NCBI GenBank assembly: GCA_009779895.1
Contig: WRBB01000002.1
Coordinates: forward strand, 1 to 64,000
DNA from: Lachnospiraceae bacterium
GTDB lineage: Bacteria > Bacillota > Clostridia > Lachnospirales > Lachnospiraceae
Length of the DNA stretch: 64,000 nt
Direction: 5' to 3'
The notes under the pieces are model-generated. The model searched no databases, was not told where the DNA came from, and saw nothing but the letters and a program-made list of their open reading frames with translations. Positions within the stretch are counted from its first letter, which is position 1. Each line of letters begins with the position of its first letter. A program made the position numbers and the translations under genes. Below are positions 18,028-26,555 of this stretch, piece by piece.

Positions 18028-18052
18028 CAGTAGGAAATCACTTCGATTTTTT

Positions 18053-18104
18053 ATGAAATAAAAACCCTCCGAGGGATACACACGGACACGAGTTGTGTCT
18101 TTGA
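18053..18104 (-). terminator. Possible terminator of the Xre gene
   Basis: Read on the minus strand, a GACAC/GTGTC hairpin (18084-18098) is followed by a compact CCCTCGGAGGG palindrome and TTTTTATTT, starting just after the Xre stop. The second stem has a very short loop, so its strength is uncertain. Confidence 0.4.
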
Positions 18105-18401
18105 TCAGTCCGGTGGATTGATAAACTGGGCAATTTCAATATCATCACATTGGTAAAATCGAAAAATTTTTTTTAGCATTTCATAATTGGGGCGTGACTT
18201 TCTGCACTCCCATCCGGATATAGTTTCCCGACTTACATTGAGTTGAGTGGCGACAAAGGCTTGTGAATAATGATGTTCGTGTCGTTTTGTTCGAAACCAT
18301 TCTGCATATTTGATAAAAATCCCCCCTTTAAAAAGATAAGCTATTGTAATGGATATATGTTCACTTATATTGATAGTACTGCAAATCTCTAAGTTTATCA
18401 A
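18105..18401 (-). CDS. Xre-family helix-turn-helix regulator
   Basis: A small DNA-binding protein of up to 98 residues. The helix-turn-helix is visible in SQAFVATQLNVSRETISGWE, followed by KSRPNYEMLKKIFRFYQCD, typical of HTH_3/Xre. The start is uncertain: the longest reading uses TTG 18401 with no ribosome site and gives an odd N-terminus. A strong purine run (AAAGGGGGG) lies at about 18330-18322, directly before IFIKYAEWF, but only ATT or ATC codons follow it in frame. The real protein is probably about 70 residues with a non-ATG start. It is divergent from the bacteriocin-type locus and is its likely regulator by position only. Confidence 0.65.
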   Translation of the reverse strand: MINLEICSTINISEHISITIAYLFKGGIFIKYAEWFRTKRHEHHYSQAFVATQLNVSRETISGWECRKSRPNYEMLKKIFRFYQCDDIEIAQFINPPD

Positions 18402-18438
18402 ACAAGTATTTGTAGTAAAAGTTTTAGGATTCTCTGAT

Positions 18439-18453
18439 GGGGAGATTTTCCCC
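18439..18453. promoter_or_regulatory. Small palindrome between the Xre gene and the bacteriocin locus
   Basis: GGGGA at 18439-18443 and TCCCC at 18449-18453 form an inverted repeat with a 5-nt centre in the divergent intergenic region. It could be an operator for the neighbouring Xre protein. There is no direct support beyond symmetry and location. Confidence 0.3.
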
Positions 18454-18551
18454 TTTACGGTACGTGAGTTGGGTGTCTATAATTGCATTAAGGGGAATGC
18501 ATGTAACCTTAAAATACAAAATAGATAGTACAAGTGAAAGGAAGAAAACGT

Positions 18552-18893
18552 ATGAAATTAAAAAAAGTAATAGCAACAGTGATGATTTGTGCATCATTGG
18601 TTACAGTTCCGGCAATGACTGTTTCTGCACAGGAAACGGAAGATGTAATAATTAGTACGATTGATGAAAATGGGGAAGTTATAACACAGGGATATATAGA
18701 CCTTGACCCCTATATTGATATGACAGCACCACCGGAGGAACCGATTACTATTTTTTGGGTTTCACCATCTATGCGAAGTGGAAAACCGAGTAAGCCGAAT
18801 GCGGATGGTGGATATTTTTGGGTCGCATGGGACGGTGATAGACATCATGAGAAAGGGGTATTGGGATGGAGAGGGCTTTTAAGGGCATTATGA
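18552..18893 (+). CDS. Secreted peptide, candidate lactococcin-972-group bacteriocin precursor
   Basis: A 113-residue protein with a Sec signal peptide (MKLKK, hydrophobic core, cleavage likely after VSA near residue 26), leaving an 87-residue mature part with an acidic N-terminal half and a Gly/Trp/His-rich end (GGYFWVAWDGDRHHEKG). The next two genes are the membrane protein and ABC ATPase that accompany lactococcin 972-type bacteriocins, so a bacteriocin role is inferred from context. The mature part does not clearly match the canonical lactococcin 972 pattern. The last 9 codons overlap the start of the membrane-protein gene, so the natural C-terminus may be altered. GAAAGGAAG precedes ATG 18552. 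Confidence 0.65.
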   Translation: MKLKKVIATVMICASLVTVPAMTVSAQETEDVIISTIDENGEVITQGYIDLDPYIDMTAPPEEPITIFWVSPSMRSGKPSKPNADGGYFWVAWDGDRHHEKGVLGWRGLLRAL

Positions 18894-21055
18894 TAGCAGG
18901 TCTGCTTGTCCTATGTTTTCAAATGTTCGTTTTGTTTTGTAATTATGCATTTGTGGAGATGTTTTTAAATAGAACCAATCTACACATTTTATATAGCGAG
19001 GAAACGGAAAATAGTAAAGAGGGATTTTTGTATGATTTTGGAGAAGAGCTGAAAGCATTTTCAAAAAGATATCATGTTAACATTGCGCAATATACCTACG
19101 TGGATGACCAAAAAATAAATATCTACGCAACCAATATAGAAGCCGATTGGGATATTGCAGGCGGGCAATTGCCCAAAGGAGAGGAGTATGTTTCAAATAA
19201 AAGGTTCGATACATCTCCTATGCATGTAGGGTATTTATTTGCTCCGATCTCCATCATGGAAATCAAGGTGTGGGAGTTTGAGCAAATACGAAATGTCGGT
19301 TTGATGAATGATTTGTATATGAATACAGCGGATGAAGATATTTTAGATGCATTTGTACAAGCATTTTCGAAATATGGTGATATTGAGGTTTCTAAGGCGT
19401 ATGTAAACAGCCTAGTTTTTAATAATAGTATTTTATTCGGTATTACAATCAATATGTTGTTTTTGTCGATATTGGCAGTGTTTGCTTATATGTTTTTGAA
19501 GCGCAAGCAGATTCAGATGTTAATGATATGGGGGTATTCTAAAGGGAAAAGTGCTGTTTATATGGCGAGAAAATTTAAATATGCATATTATATGGTTTTA
19601 TTTATGAATATGCTTTTTTTATTATATAATTGGCTGCAAGGGGCGGATATGGGTACGCTACTGTATTATTTTGTAGTAGGTGTAGGTATTACAGGTGCTA
19701 TTTTTATTGGTTTTGTTCTTTTTATTTATCTGTGTGTTTTAATCATTTATCAAACGGATCAAAATGTGAGTGGGCTAAAAGGCAAGCGGGTTTTAATTGG
19801 AAGCCGTTATATGACATATATATTTCAGGTTGCTCTGCTTATATTTGTTTTAGTTGTGTCCGGCAAATTAAATAATAGTTTATCTACGCTTGTGCAAAGG
19901 CAAAAGGCACTGGATGTTTGGGAACGGACGAAAACTTTTTATAGAATCGTGTATTCGCCGGTTGATAATCGTGCGGATTCGAGTTGGTCAAAGGATAGAG
20001 CAAGAAACATAGAATTGGAGCAGTTTTACCAGTTGTTGGATGTGGAAAAGCATGGCATATTAATTGACGCAATGAATTTTTATGTGGCAAACAGAGGTGA
20101 AGAAAAATTAAAATATGCGTATGAGGAGGGAGTGGATCCTTTTTTATCGCCTTATGGAAATGGAATTACAATTAATAGCAATTACTTGGATTATAATCCA
20201 ATTGTAGGAGTGGATGAAGTGGATATCCGGGATATGTTGGTTTATGATAGTTATGTTTTAAATGTCTTGGTTTCTGAAAGATATAAAGGAGAGGAGCAGA
20301 ATATCCGCAATGAATATATGCAGGCGTTTTATGCGCAAAAGGTAGAAGTAGACAATCTGTACAATACTGCATTGGGTTTGCCCCAAAATGAGACGGCGGC
20401 AGAGGATTTGTCTTTGCATATTATTTATTATAAAGAGGGACAAGGTTTTTTTACATACAATGCAGAGTTAGGGAATCGGGAAAATGAAGTGATTGATCCA
20501 ATTGTTATGGTTTATACAGGAAATGAAGAAGTAGAATTACTTGACTCGTCAGCGATTGCAGCAGATGTGACGCATTCTGTATTTTTTGAGAGTGATTCGC
20601 TGGAAAATGCTTATGGGGAGATTCAAGAACTGGTTGAAAGGACAGGCGCTGAAATCAGACAGGTTGAGTCGGTATACAACCAATTGGGAAGAGCGATATC
20701 ACACATACAAAATAAAATACTACAAGATGTAATAAGCACTTTCTTTTTACTTTTATTTTTTGTAATCAGTATTATGCTGTCTACTTGGTTATTTTATCAA
20801 CGCAATGCAGAAAAGATTAGTTTAAAAAGTATTTGGGGATATTCTGCAAAGAAAATCTATGGAAAACTCCTATTGGAAGCAAGTGTGATTATTATGGTTG
20901 CTGTGGTGTTTACACTGTATTTTACAAGCAATCCTTTATTTGCTGTGGGATTGGGTGCTGTGCTGTTATGTATAGAGTTAGGGTTGATTTATATCTTTGG
21001 AAAAAAAGTAGAAAATAGATATTTGCTTGATGTTTTAAAAGGGGGTAATGCATGA
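18866..21055 (+). CDS. Bacteriocin-associated integral membrane protein (lactococcin 972 group)
   Basis: A 729-residue membrane protein with about eight predicted helices: one near residues 6-29, four to five between about 190 and 345, a large exterior domain (about 350-620), and three C-terminal helices (about 620-725). This is the layout of the family annotated as 'bacteriocin-associated integral membrane protein' (DUF1430-type putative immunity protein), a MacB/FtsX-like permease relative. With the ATPase that follows it probably forms an exporter or self-protection complex for the peptide encoded upstream. ATG 18866 has AAAGGGG upstream and overlaps the peptide gene by 28 nt; the stop overlaps the ATPase start (ATGA). 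Confidence 0.8.
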   Translation: MERAFKGIMIAGLLVLCFQMFVLFCNYAFVEMFLNRTNLHILYSEETENSKEGFLYDFGEELKAFSKRYHVNIAQYTYVDDQKINIYATNIEADWDIAGGQLPKGEEYVSNKRFDTSPMHVGYLFAPISIMEIKVWEFEQIRNVGLMNDLYMNTADEDILDAFVQAFSKYGDIEVSKAYVNSLVFNNSILFGITINMLFLSILAVFAYMFLKRKQIQMLMIWGYSKGKSAVYMARKFKYAYYMVLFMNMLFLLYNWLQGADMGTLLYYFVVGVGITGAIFIGFVLFIYLCVLIIYQTDQNVSGLKGKRVLIGSRYMTYIFQVALLIFVLVVSGKLNNSLSTLVQRQKALDVWERTKTFYRIVYSPVDNRADSSWSKDRARNIELEQFYQLLDVEKHGILIDAMNFYVANRGEEKLKYAYEEGVDPFLSPYGNGITINSNYLDYNPIVGVDEVDIRDMLVYDSYVLNVLVSERYKGEEQNIRNEYMQAFYAQKVEVDNLYNTALGLPQNETAAEDLSLHIIYYKEGQGFFTYNAELGNRENEVIDPIVMVYTGNEEVELLDSSAIAADVTHSVFFESDSLENAYGEIQELVERTGAEIRQVESVYNQLGRAISHIQNKILQDVISTFFLLLFFVISIMLSTWLFYQRNAEKISLKSIWGYSAKKIYGKLLLEASVIIMVAVVFTLYFTSNPLFAVGLGAVLLCIELGLIYIFGKKVENRYLLDVLKGGNA

Positions 21056-21672
21056 TTACGTTAGTAGATATATATAAAAGTTTTCAAGAGCAGGAAGTAC
21101 TATCCAATCTATCATTGCAGATTTCTGAAAATGAATTTGTCGCAGTGCAAGGAGCCAGTGGTAAGGGGAAAACAACCTTGCTTAATGTGATGTCTTTGTT
21201 GACCAAACCGGATCGCGGAACAGTTATGATTGGTAATATAGTAAGTCCAAATCCAAAAGAGGTATGTATGTTAAGGCGTTTTACAATAGGTTATATATTT
21301 CAAAACTATGCTTTGATGCAAGCGGAAACCGTTTTGGAAAACCTTGAAATGAGTAAAGCTTATTCCTTGCATTGGAGTCTTGATTTCGTAAAGGAAAGTT
21401 TAGATTTGGTTGATTTAAAGGAGACGATTTTGTCCAAAAAAATATATGAATTAAGCGGAGGGGAGCAACAACGCGTTGCAATTGCAAGAATCATACTAAA
21501 ACCATCAAAAATTATTTTTGCAGATGAACCAACGGGAAATTTAGATGCGGCAAGTGCGCAAAAAGTGCTGCAAATATTTCGGCACTTGGGAAAGAACGGA
21601 AAAACCATTGTATGTGCAACCCATGATTCAAACATTGCGGGTGCAGCGGATCGTGTGATTGAATTAAGGTGA
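21052..21672 (+). CDS. ABC transporter ATP-binding protein (lactococcin 972-type exporter)
   Basis: A 206-residue ABC ATPase of the MacB/LolD-like class. Walker A GASGKGKTT has Lys where Ser is usual, then the Q-loop IFQNYALMQ, the signature LSGGEQQRVAIARI, Walker B IIFADEPTGNLD and the switch His in CATHD. The short length and position match the ATPases of lactococcin 972-group loci ('putative bacteriocin export ABC transporter'). It is translationally coupled to the membrane protein (ATGA overlap at 21052-21055). It would energise export of, or immunity to, the upstream peptide. Confidence 0.88.
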   Translation: MITLVDIYKSFQEQEVLSNLSLQISENEFVAVQGASGKGKTTLLNVMSLLTKPDRGTVMIGNIVSPNPKEVCMLRRFTIGYIFQNYALMQAETVLENLEMSKAYSLHWSLDFVKESLDLVDLKETILSKKIYELSGGEQQRVAIARIILKPSKIIFADEPTGNLDAASAQKVLQIFRHLGKNGKTIVCATHDSNIAGAADRVIELR

Positions 21673-21750
21673 AGATATGAACAATGGGTAAACAAAAGCA
21701 AGTATTGATTGCTATCAAATTTTCTGTATGCTAAAATACAAGGAGGTTAC

Positions 21751-21768
21751 ATGATAAAAATAGATTGA
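21751..21768 (+). CDS. Five-codon upstream ORF with a strong ribosome site
   Basis: AAGGAGGT at 21740-21747 is followed by ATG 21751 and reads MIKID then TGA. It lies 35 nt before the AI-2E-family gene, whose own start has no visible ribosome binding site. It may serve as a leader for reinitiation, or mark a decayed start. It is not a protein gene in the usual sense. Confidence 0.35.
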   Translation: MIKID

Positions 21769-21803
21769 AAGCAGGTAATGGGTTTATTTTGAAACCATAG
21801 TTT

Positions 21804-22994
21804 ATGATGAAGAGATTTGATTTTACTTGGGCTTTATGGGGAAAAGCATTATTGTTTGTAGCAGCATCGATTGCTATTTTCAATATCTTGTCCAATATGG
21901 AGCCTATTACAGACAGTATTAGCAATTTTTTGAGGATTTTATTCCCGCTCTTTTTGGGTGGTGCTATAGCCTTTTTCTTAAACACGCCTTGCAACAAATT
22001 GACAGGTGTGTTTCAAAGAAGAAAATCATCATTTTTGCAGAAACGCGCCAAAGGTTTGAGTGTATTGGTGATTTATTTGATTACCCTTTTGATTATTTCT
22101 TTGATTTTAAGTTATGTGATTCCGATTATTTCGCAGAATGTGACGGATTTGATTGAGGCGATTCCGGCTTTTTGGAATGCGGTTTATCATTGGGCGATTA
22201 ATCTGGATTTTGGTGATTTCAATGAGTTTTTTGACATTGAAGAGCAGATACAATCGGCATTGAACAATTTTAGTGTAAATGACGTGATTGCGAATTTAAG
22301 CAGCAGCCTGGGTTCGATTGGTGAGTTTACCATTGGTTTAACCAGTGGGGTGATTCAGGTATTTGTAGGTATCATCATTTCTATTTATACATTGCTGTAT
22401 AAAAATGCGATTTTAGCTTTTATCATGCGTATCGTGCGGGTGGTTGTTAAGGAAAAGACTTTGGGGCGTGTGAAGTTTTATGTCAAAGAAACAAATCGTA
22501 TCTTCTACAAGTTTGTGACCACGCAGTTTTTGGATTCTTGTATTGTGGCGGTATTGGCCACGATTGTGCTTAGTTTTATCGGCGTGCAGTATGCGGTAAC
22601 GTTGGGGATTTTCTTAGGTATCAGTAATATGATTCCTTATTTTGGTTCGATTTTTGCTTCCATTGCGACTATGATTATTACGATTTTCACGGGCGGGTTG
22701 ATGCAAGGTATCATCACGATTATTGCCCTGTTGATTTTACAGCAAATTGATGGAAATGTCATTGGTCCAAAGCTGATGGGTGGTGTTTTGAAAGTCAACC
22801 CGATTTTGATTATTTTATCCATTTCCATTGGTGGTGCTTATTTTGGTGTTTTGGGTATGTTTTTGGCAGTTCCGGTTGCGGCTTTGATTAAAATTATATT
22901 CATTGAGTTGGTGGAGTTGGAGGAAGACAAAAAGCTTGCACTAGAGAGAAGTATCGCCAAAGAAGTGGAAAAAGAGACGGTAAGTGAGGAATAG
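21804..22994 (+). CDS. AI-2E family transporter
   Basis: A 396-residue polytopic protein of the AI-2E (PerM/YtvI) family with about eight membrane helices: two near residues 10-60, one near 75-100, and a cluster from about 170 to 385. Family hallmarks include FLGISNMIPYFGSI and QQIDGNVIGPKLMG, with GGVLKVNPILIILSISIGG next. Members export the quorum signal AI-2 or act as Na+/H+ antiporters; the substrate here is unknown. An in-frame TAG at 21798 fixes the start at ATG 21804 or 21807. Neither has a Shine-Dalgarno; the only good one belongs to the five-codon ORF upstream. Confidence 0.9.
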   Translation: MMKRFDFTWALWGKALLFVAASIAIFNILSNMEPITDSISNFLRILFPLFLGGAIAFFLNTPCNKLTGVFQRRKSSFLQKRAKGLSVLVIYLITLLIISLILSYVIPIISQNVTDLIEAIPAFWNAVYHWAINLDFGDFNEFFDIEEQIQSALNNFSVNDVIANLSSSLGSIGEFTIGLTSGVIQVFVGIIISIYTLLYKNAILAFIMRIVRVVVKEKTLGRVKFYVKETNRIFYKFVTTQFLDSCIVAVLATIVLSFIGVQYAVTLGIFLGISNMIPYFGSIFASIATMIITIFTGGLMQGIITIIALLILQQIDGNVIGPKLMGGVLKVNPILIILSISIGGAYFGVLGMFLAVPVAALIKIIFIELVELEEDKKLALERSIAKEVEKETVSEE

Positions 22995-23039
22995 AAAACA
23001 TATTATATAAAAAATAGAAAAACCAGGAGGGCGTTTTTT

Positions 23040-24635
23040 ATGGAACACGTAAGGCAACTGATTGTAAATGGTCAAGTATCTTTGGGGATTGAGTTTGGTT
23101 CAACCAGGATTAAGGCGGTATTGGTGGACGACCAAAACAATCCCATTGCATCCGGTGGTTATGACTGGGAGAATCGATTCGTAAATCAAGTCTGGACTTA
23201 TAATATGGATGATATTTGGGCGGGGCTGACAGGCTCTTATCAAGACTTGGTAAAAAACGTACAAGAAAAATACGACTGTACGATTACGACCTTAAAAGCC
23301 CTTGGTGTTAGTGGTATGATGCATGGTTATCTTGTTTTGGATAAAGAGGAGCGGTTGCTGACGCCCTTTAGAACGTGGCGCAACACCTTTACGGAAAAGG
23401 CATCCTTGTTATTGTTTGAACTGTTTCATTACAACGTTCCCCAGCGCTTTAGTGCCTCCCACTTGCTCCAAGCTATTTTGAATGGGGAAGCACATGTAAA
23501 AAATATTGATTATATGACTACCCTAGCCGGTTTTATTCATTGGAAATTAACCGGAGAGAAAGTGATGGGCGTTGGTGAGGCATCCGGTATGTTTCCCATT
23601 GATAGCGAGACCAAAACCTACAATGAAAAAATGCTCAAACAATTTGATGAATTGATTGCTGATAAAGGATATCCTTGGAAATTAGAGGAGATTTTGCCCA
23701 AGGTTATGGTTGCCGGAGAAATGGCGGGTAGCTTGACGGAAGCAGGTGCAAGATTGCTTGATCCATCCGGAAATTTGCAAGCGGGAACTCCCCTTTGTCC
23801 GCCGGAGGGGGATGCAGGAACCGGTATGGTTGCAACCAATAGTGTGGCGGTACGTACAGGAAATGTTTCAGCGGGAACAAGTATCTTTGCGATGATTGTT
23901 TTAGAACATGCGTTATCTCGTCCTTATGAAGAGATAGATATGGTAACAACACCGGCAGGTGATTTGGTTGCGATGGTACATTGTAACAATTGCACCTCTG
24001 ATTTAAATGCTTGGGTTGGTTTATTCGAGGAGTTTGCAGATGCAGCAGGATTTGAGATAGATAAAACCACATTGTTTAAAACCCTTTATGAAGCTGCTTT
24101 AAAAGGGGATGCGGATGGTGGTGGTCTATTGGCTTATAACTACTATTCAGGGGAGCATATTACCGGCTTTGAAGAAGGGCGGCCTTTGTTTGTTAGAACA
24201 CCGGATGCGAAGTTTAATCTAGCGAATTTTATGCGTGTTCACTTGTTTACTGCTTTGGGTGCCATGAAAACAGGTATGAATATTTTGCAGGAAAATGAGC
24301 ATGTGCATATTGACCAGATGCTAGGACATGGTGGTTTGTTCCGGACCAAAGGTGTGGGTCAAAAAGTCATGGCGGCAGCGATTAATAGCCCTGTTGTAGT
24401 GATGGAAACCGCCGGAGAGGGCGGCGCATGGGGCATTGCGGTATTGGCTTCTTATATGGTGCATAAAAAAGAGGGCGAAGATTTGACAGCGTTTTTAGCA
24501 GATAAGGTGTTTGCCGATGAAAAGGGGAAAAAAGAAGAGCCTTGCTCGGTGGATGTGGCAGGTTTTGAAACATTTTTTGAGAAATACAAAAAAGGATTGC
24601 CCATTGAAAGAGCAGCCATTGATTTTTTAAAGTAA
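23040..24635 (+). CDS. FGGY-family carbohydrate kinase (xylulokinase-like)
   Basis: A 531-residue sugar kinase of the FGGY family. The N-terminal ATPase phosphate-1 motif is [15 protein letters not shown], with [12 protein letters not shown] after it; the second domain has [22 protein letters not shown], and [13 protein letters not shown]. Proteins of this subgroup are usually annotated as xylulokinase in clostridia, but FGGY specificity (xylulose, ribulose, fuculose, rhamnulose) cannot be told from these motifs. CCAGGAGGG precedes ATG 23040. It stands alone, convergent with aroE. Given the fucosidases at 47-54 kb, a deoxysugar substrate is possible, but this is speculation. Confidence 0.85.
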   Translation: MEHVRQLIVNGQVSLGIEFGSTRIKAVLVDDQNNPIASGGYDWENRFVNQVWTYNMDDIWAGLTGSYQDLVKNVQEKYDCTITTLKALGVSGMMHGYLVLDKEERLLTPFRTWRNTFTEKASLLLFELFHYNVPQRFSASHLLQAILNGEAHVKNIDYMTTLAGFIHWKLTGEKVMGVGEASGMFPIDSETKTYNEKMLKQFDELIADKGYPWKLEEILPKVMVAGEMAGSLTEAGARLLDPSGNLQAGTPLCPPEGDAGTGMVATNSVAVRTGNVSAGTSIFAMIVLEHALSRPYEEIDMVTTPAGDLVAMVHCNNCTSDLNAWVGLFEEFADAAGFEIDKTTLFKTLYEAALKGDADGGGLLAYNYYSGEHITGFEEGRPLFVRTPDAKFNLANFMRVHLFTALGAMKTGMNILQENEHVHIDQMLGHGGLFRTKGVGQKVMAAAINSPVVVMETAGEGGAWGIAVLASYMVHKKEGEDLTAFLADKVFADEKGKKEEPCSVDVAGFETFFEKYKKGLPIERAAIDFLK

Positions 24636-24645
24636 ACAAAAAATA

Positions 24646-24672
24646 AAAGGGATGGTTTAGAACCGTCCCTTT
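24646..24672. terminator. Bidirectional terminator between the sugar kinase and aroE
   Basis: The 12-nt arms at 24646-24657 and 24661-24672 (one mismatch, 3-nt loop) lie between convergent genes, with A/T runs on both sides. The hairpin overlaps the last codons of aroE. Confidence 0.8.
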
Positions 24673-25475
24673 AATCTATCGTGGATTTCATTTCCCAGTG
24701 TATCATCAATCTGTTTGCCGAGCCAGATTTCTTCGGCGGCAATCGCTTGGTCTACCAGCATCATAAGGCCGGTTACAATGGTAAGCCCCTCCTTCTTTGC
24801 CAAAGTTAAAAATTTGGTCAGGAAAGGATTGTAAACAATATCACCGGCAATCGCAAATTGCGTCAGGACGTTTCTGTCTACAGGGCTATTCGCAACATGA
24901 GGAAACATGCCAACAGGTGTTGTATTGACAATAAGATCACCTTTTGTAATATGGGAAAAGTCGCAAATATGAATATAGGGGAAAAGCCTTTGTAGTGCCA
25001 AACATGCTTCTTGATTGCGTGCGGCAACGGTGATATGTTTGGCTTTTTCTTGTTGAAAAGCATAAACCAAAGCTTTGGCAGCACCGCCGGAACCTAAGAT
25101 GGTGATATCTTTGCCCTTTAGTGTTACATGGGCTTTTTTGAACATGCCAATCACGCCCAAATAGTCCGTATTATAACCGTAGGTAATCCCATCTTTGAAG
25201 TGGATGGTATTAATAGCACCGATGGCACGAGCATGCTCATCCAAATGGTCTACCATTTGAAAGAGGGTCTCTTTATATGGAATGGTAACGTTAAGGCCAA
25301 GTATATTTTCGTTTGCCATCTTGGATAAAACATAGGGGAGTTCCTGTTCGTTTAACGCATATGTTTGATAGTCGCCGATGAAACCTTGTTTTTTCAAAAG
25401 GAAATTGTGAATTTCCGGTGAAAGGCTGTGGCTTAATTGTTTGCCCAATAGTCCTAGTTTGATTGGTTGTTTCAT
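24657..25475 (-). CDS. aroE: Shikimate dehydrogenase
   Basis: A 272-residue NADP-dependent enzyme that reduces 3-dehydroshikimate to shikimate. The substrate-binding part has SHSLSPEIHN, NVTIPYKE (catalytic Lys) and AIGAINTI, followed by NTDYLG (catalytic Asp). The Rossmann motif is ILGSGGAAKALVYAF near residue 125. It is the third gene of an aroF-aroB-aroE operon on the minus strand, 11 nt after aroB. The rest of the shikimate pathway is not in the window. Confidence 0.96.
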   Translation of the reverse strand: MKQPIKLGLLGKQLSHSLSPEIHNFLLKKQGFIGDYQTYALNEQELPYVLSKMANENILGLNVTIPYKETLFQMVDHLDEHARAIGAINTIHFKDGITYGYNTDYLGVIGMFKKAHVTLKGKDITILGSGGAAKALVYAFQQEKAKHITVAARNQEACLALQRLFPYIHICDFSHITKGDLIVNTTPVGMFPHVANSPVDRNVLTQFAIAGDIVYNPFLTKFLTLAKKEGLTIVTGLMMLVDQAIAAEEIWLGKQIDDTLGNEIHDRLKGRF

Positions 25476-25486
25476 TATGTCTGCTC

Positions 25487-26545
25487 CTATACCTGTTCCA
25501 AATGTTTGAAAAAATGTATATCACTTTGATAAATGTAGCTTGTCCCGATTTCTTTTAATAAAATCAAATGCAAAGAACCATCCAGAAATTTTTTATCTAA
25601 TTGTAAGGATGCTTGCAATTTGGAAAATGCCGTATGGCTTGTGATGGGCAAATCATAAGCAAGCAAGAGTTCCTTGATGGTTTCTGCCGTGCCTTTTGCG
25701 CTTAAGTTTTGTGCCTCTGCCAAGCGTGTGATACAATACATACCAATGGCAACCGCTTCTCCATGACTTTCTCGTTCATAACCATAGAATTGTTCAAGGG
25801 CATGGCCTAAGGTATGGCCAAAATTTAAAAGCATTCGTTCGCCTTTGTCAAAAGGATCCTGTTCCACAACTGTTTTTTTGATTGCAACACAACGATAAAT
25901 AATATCCGTACTATTTTTCTTTAAGGCAGCAAAAGAGCCGGCTTTTCGTATTTGCGCAAATAAGGCTTTATCTTTGATGCAGCCGTATTTAATTACTTCA
26001 CTCATGCCGTCGTTGATATAACGGGTCGGCAGGGTGTTTAGTACATCAGGGTCAATTAAAACCAGGCGTGGATGATAAAAAGCCCCCACCAGGTTTTTTC
26101 CTTGGGGCAAATCAACGGCAACCTTTCCTCCGACGGAGGAATCCACCTGAGCCAACAAAGAAGTAGGGATTTGCACAAAAGGAATGCCACGCAAATAAGT
26201 GGCAGCAACAAAACCAACCAAATCACCAATGACACCACCCCCCAGGGCGACGATTAAATCACTGCGGGTGGTTTTGAAATCCAGTAATTGCTTGTAAATA
26301 TGGCTCAAGCCTTGGAAATCCTTTGTTTTTTCTCCATGGGGCAATACGATAAAATGGCATTCATATTCTTTGAGCGCGCGAAGAAGTGCTTGTCCGTAGT
26401 GGGGAAAAACATTGTCATCGCTGATGATGATGATACGTTTGCCTTGAAAACATTGCGCAATATAAACAGAGACCTTATTTAAAAGGCCTTGTTCAATGTA
26501 AATGGGATAACTATGTTCCTTTAGATTGACATCAAGTTTCATCAA
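25487..26545 (-). CDS. aroB: 3-Dehydroquinate synthase
   Basis: A 352-residue NAD- and metal-dependent enzyme that converts DAHP to 3-dehydroquinate, the second step of aromatic biosynthesis. NAD-binding motifs include LPHGEKTKD and ALGGGVIGDLVGF; the catalytic and metal region shows QIPTSLLAQVDSSVGGK, KNLVGAFYHP, and LLNFGHTLGHALE with the metal-binding His. Spacing of 10 nt to aroF and 11 nt to aroE supports one operon. Length and motifs are typical. Confidence 0.97.
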   Translation of the reverse strand: MMKLDVNLKEHSYPIYIEQGLLNKVSVYIAQCFQGKRIIIISDDNVFPHYGQALLRALKEYECHFIVLPHGEKTKDFQGLSHIYKQLLDFKTTRSDLIVALGGGVIGDLVGFVAATYLRGIPFVQIPTSLLAQVDSSVGGKVAVDLPQGKNLVGAFYHPRLVLIDPDVLNTLPTRYINDGMSEVIKYGCIKDKALFAQIRKAGSFAALKKNSTDIIYRCVAIKKTVVEQDPFDKGERMLLNFGHTLGHALEQFYGYERESHGEAVAIGMYCITRLAEAQNLSAKGTAETIKELLLAYDLPITSHTAFSKLQASLQLDKKFLDGSLHLILLKEIGTSYIYQSDIHFFKHLEQV

Positions 26546-26555
26546 ATCACCTATT

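Noticed and set aside
18437-18655. Reading frame of 72 codons overlapping the secreted peptide gene
   Set aside because: It is in another frame from the signal-peptide gene, which has a good ribosome site and start; the alternative has neither.
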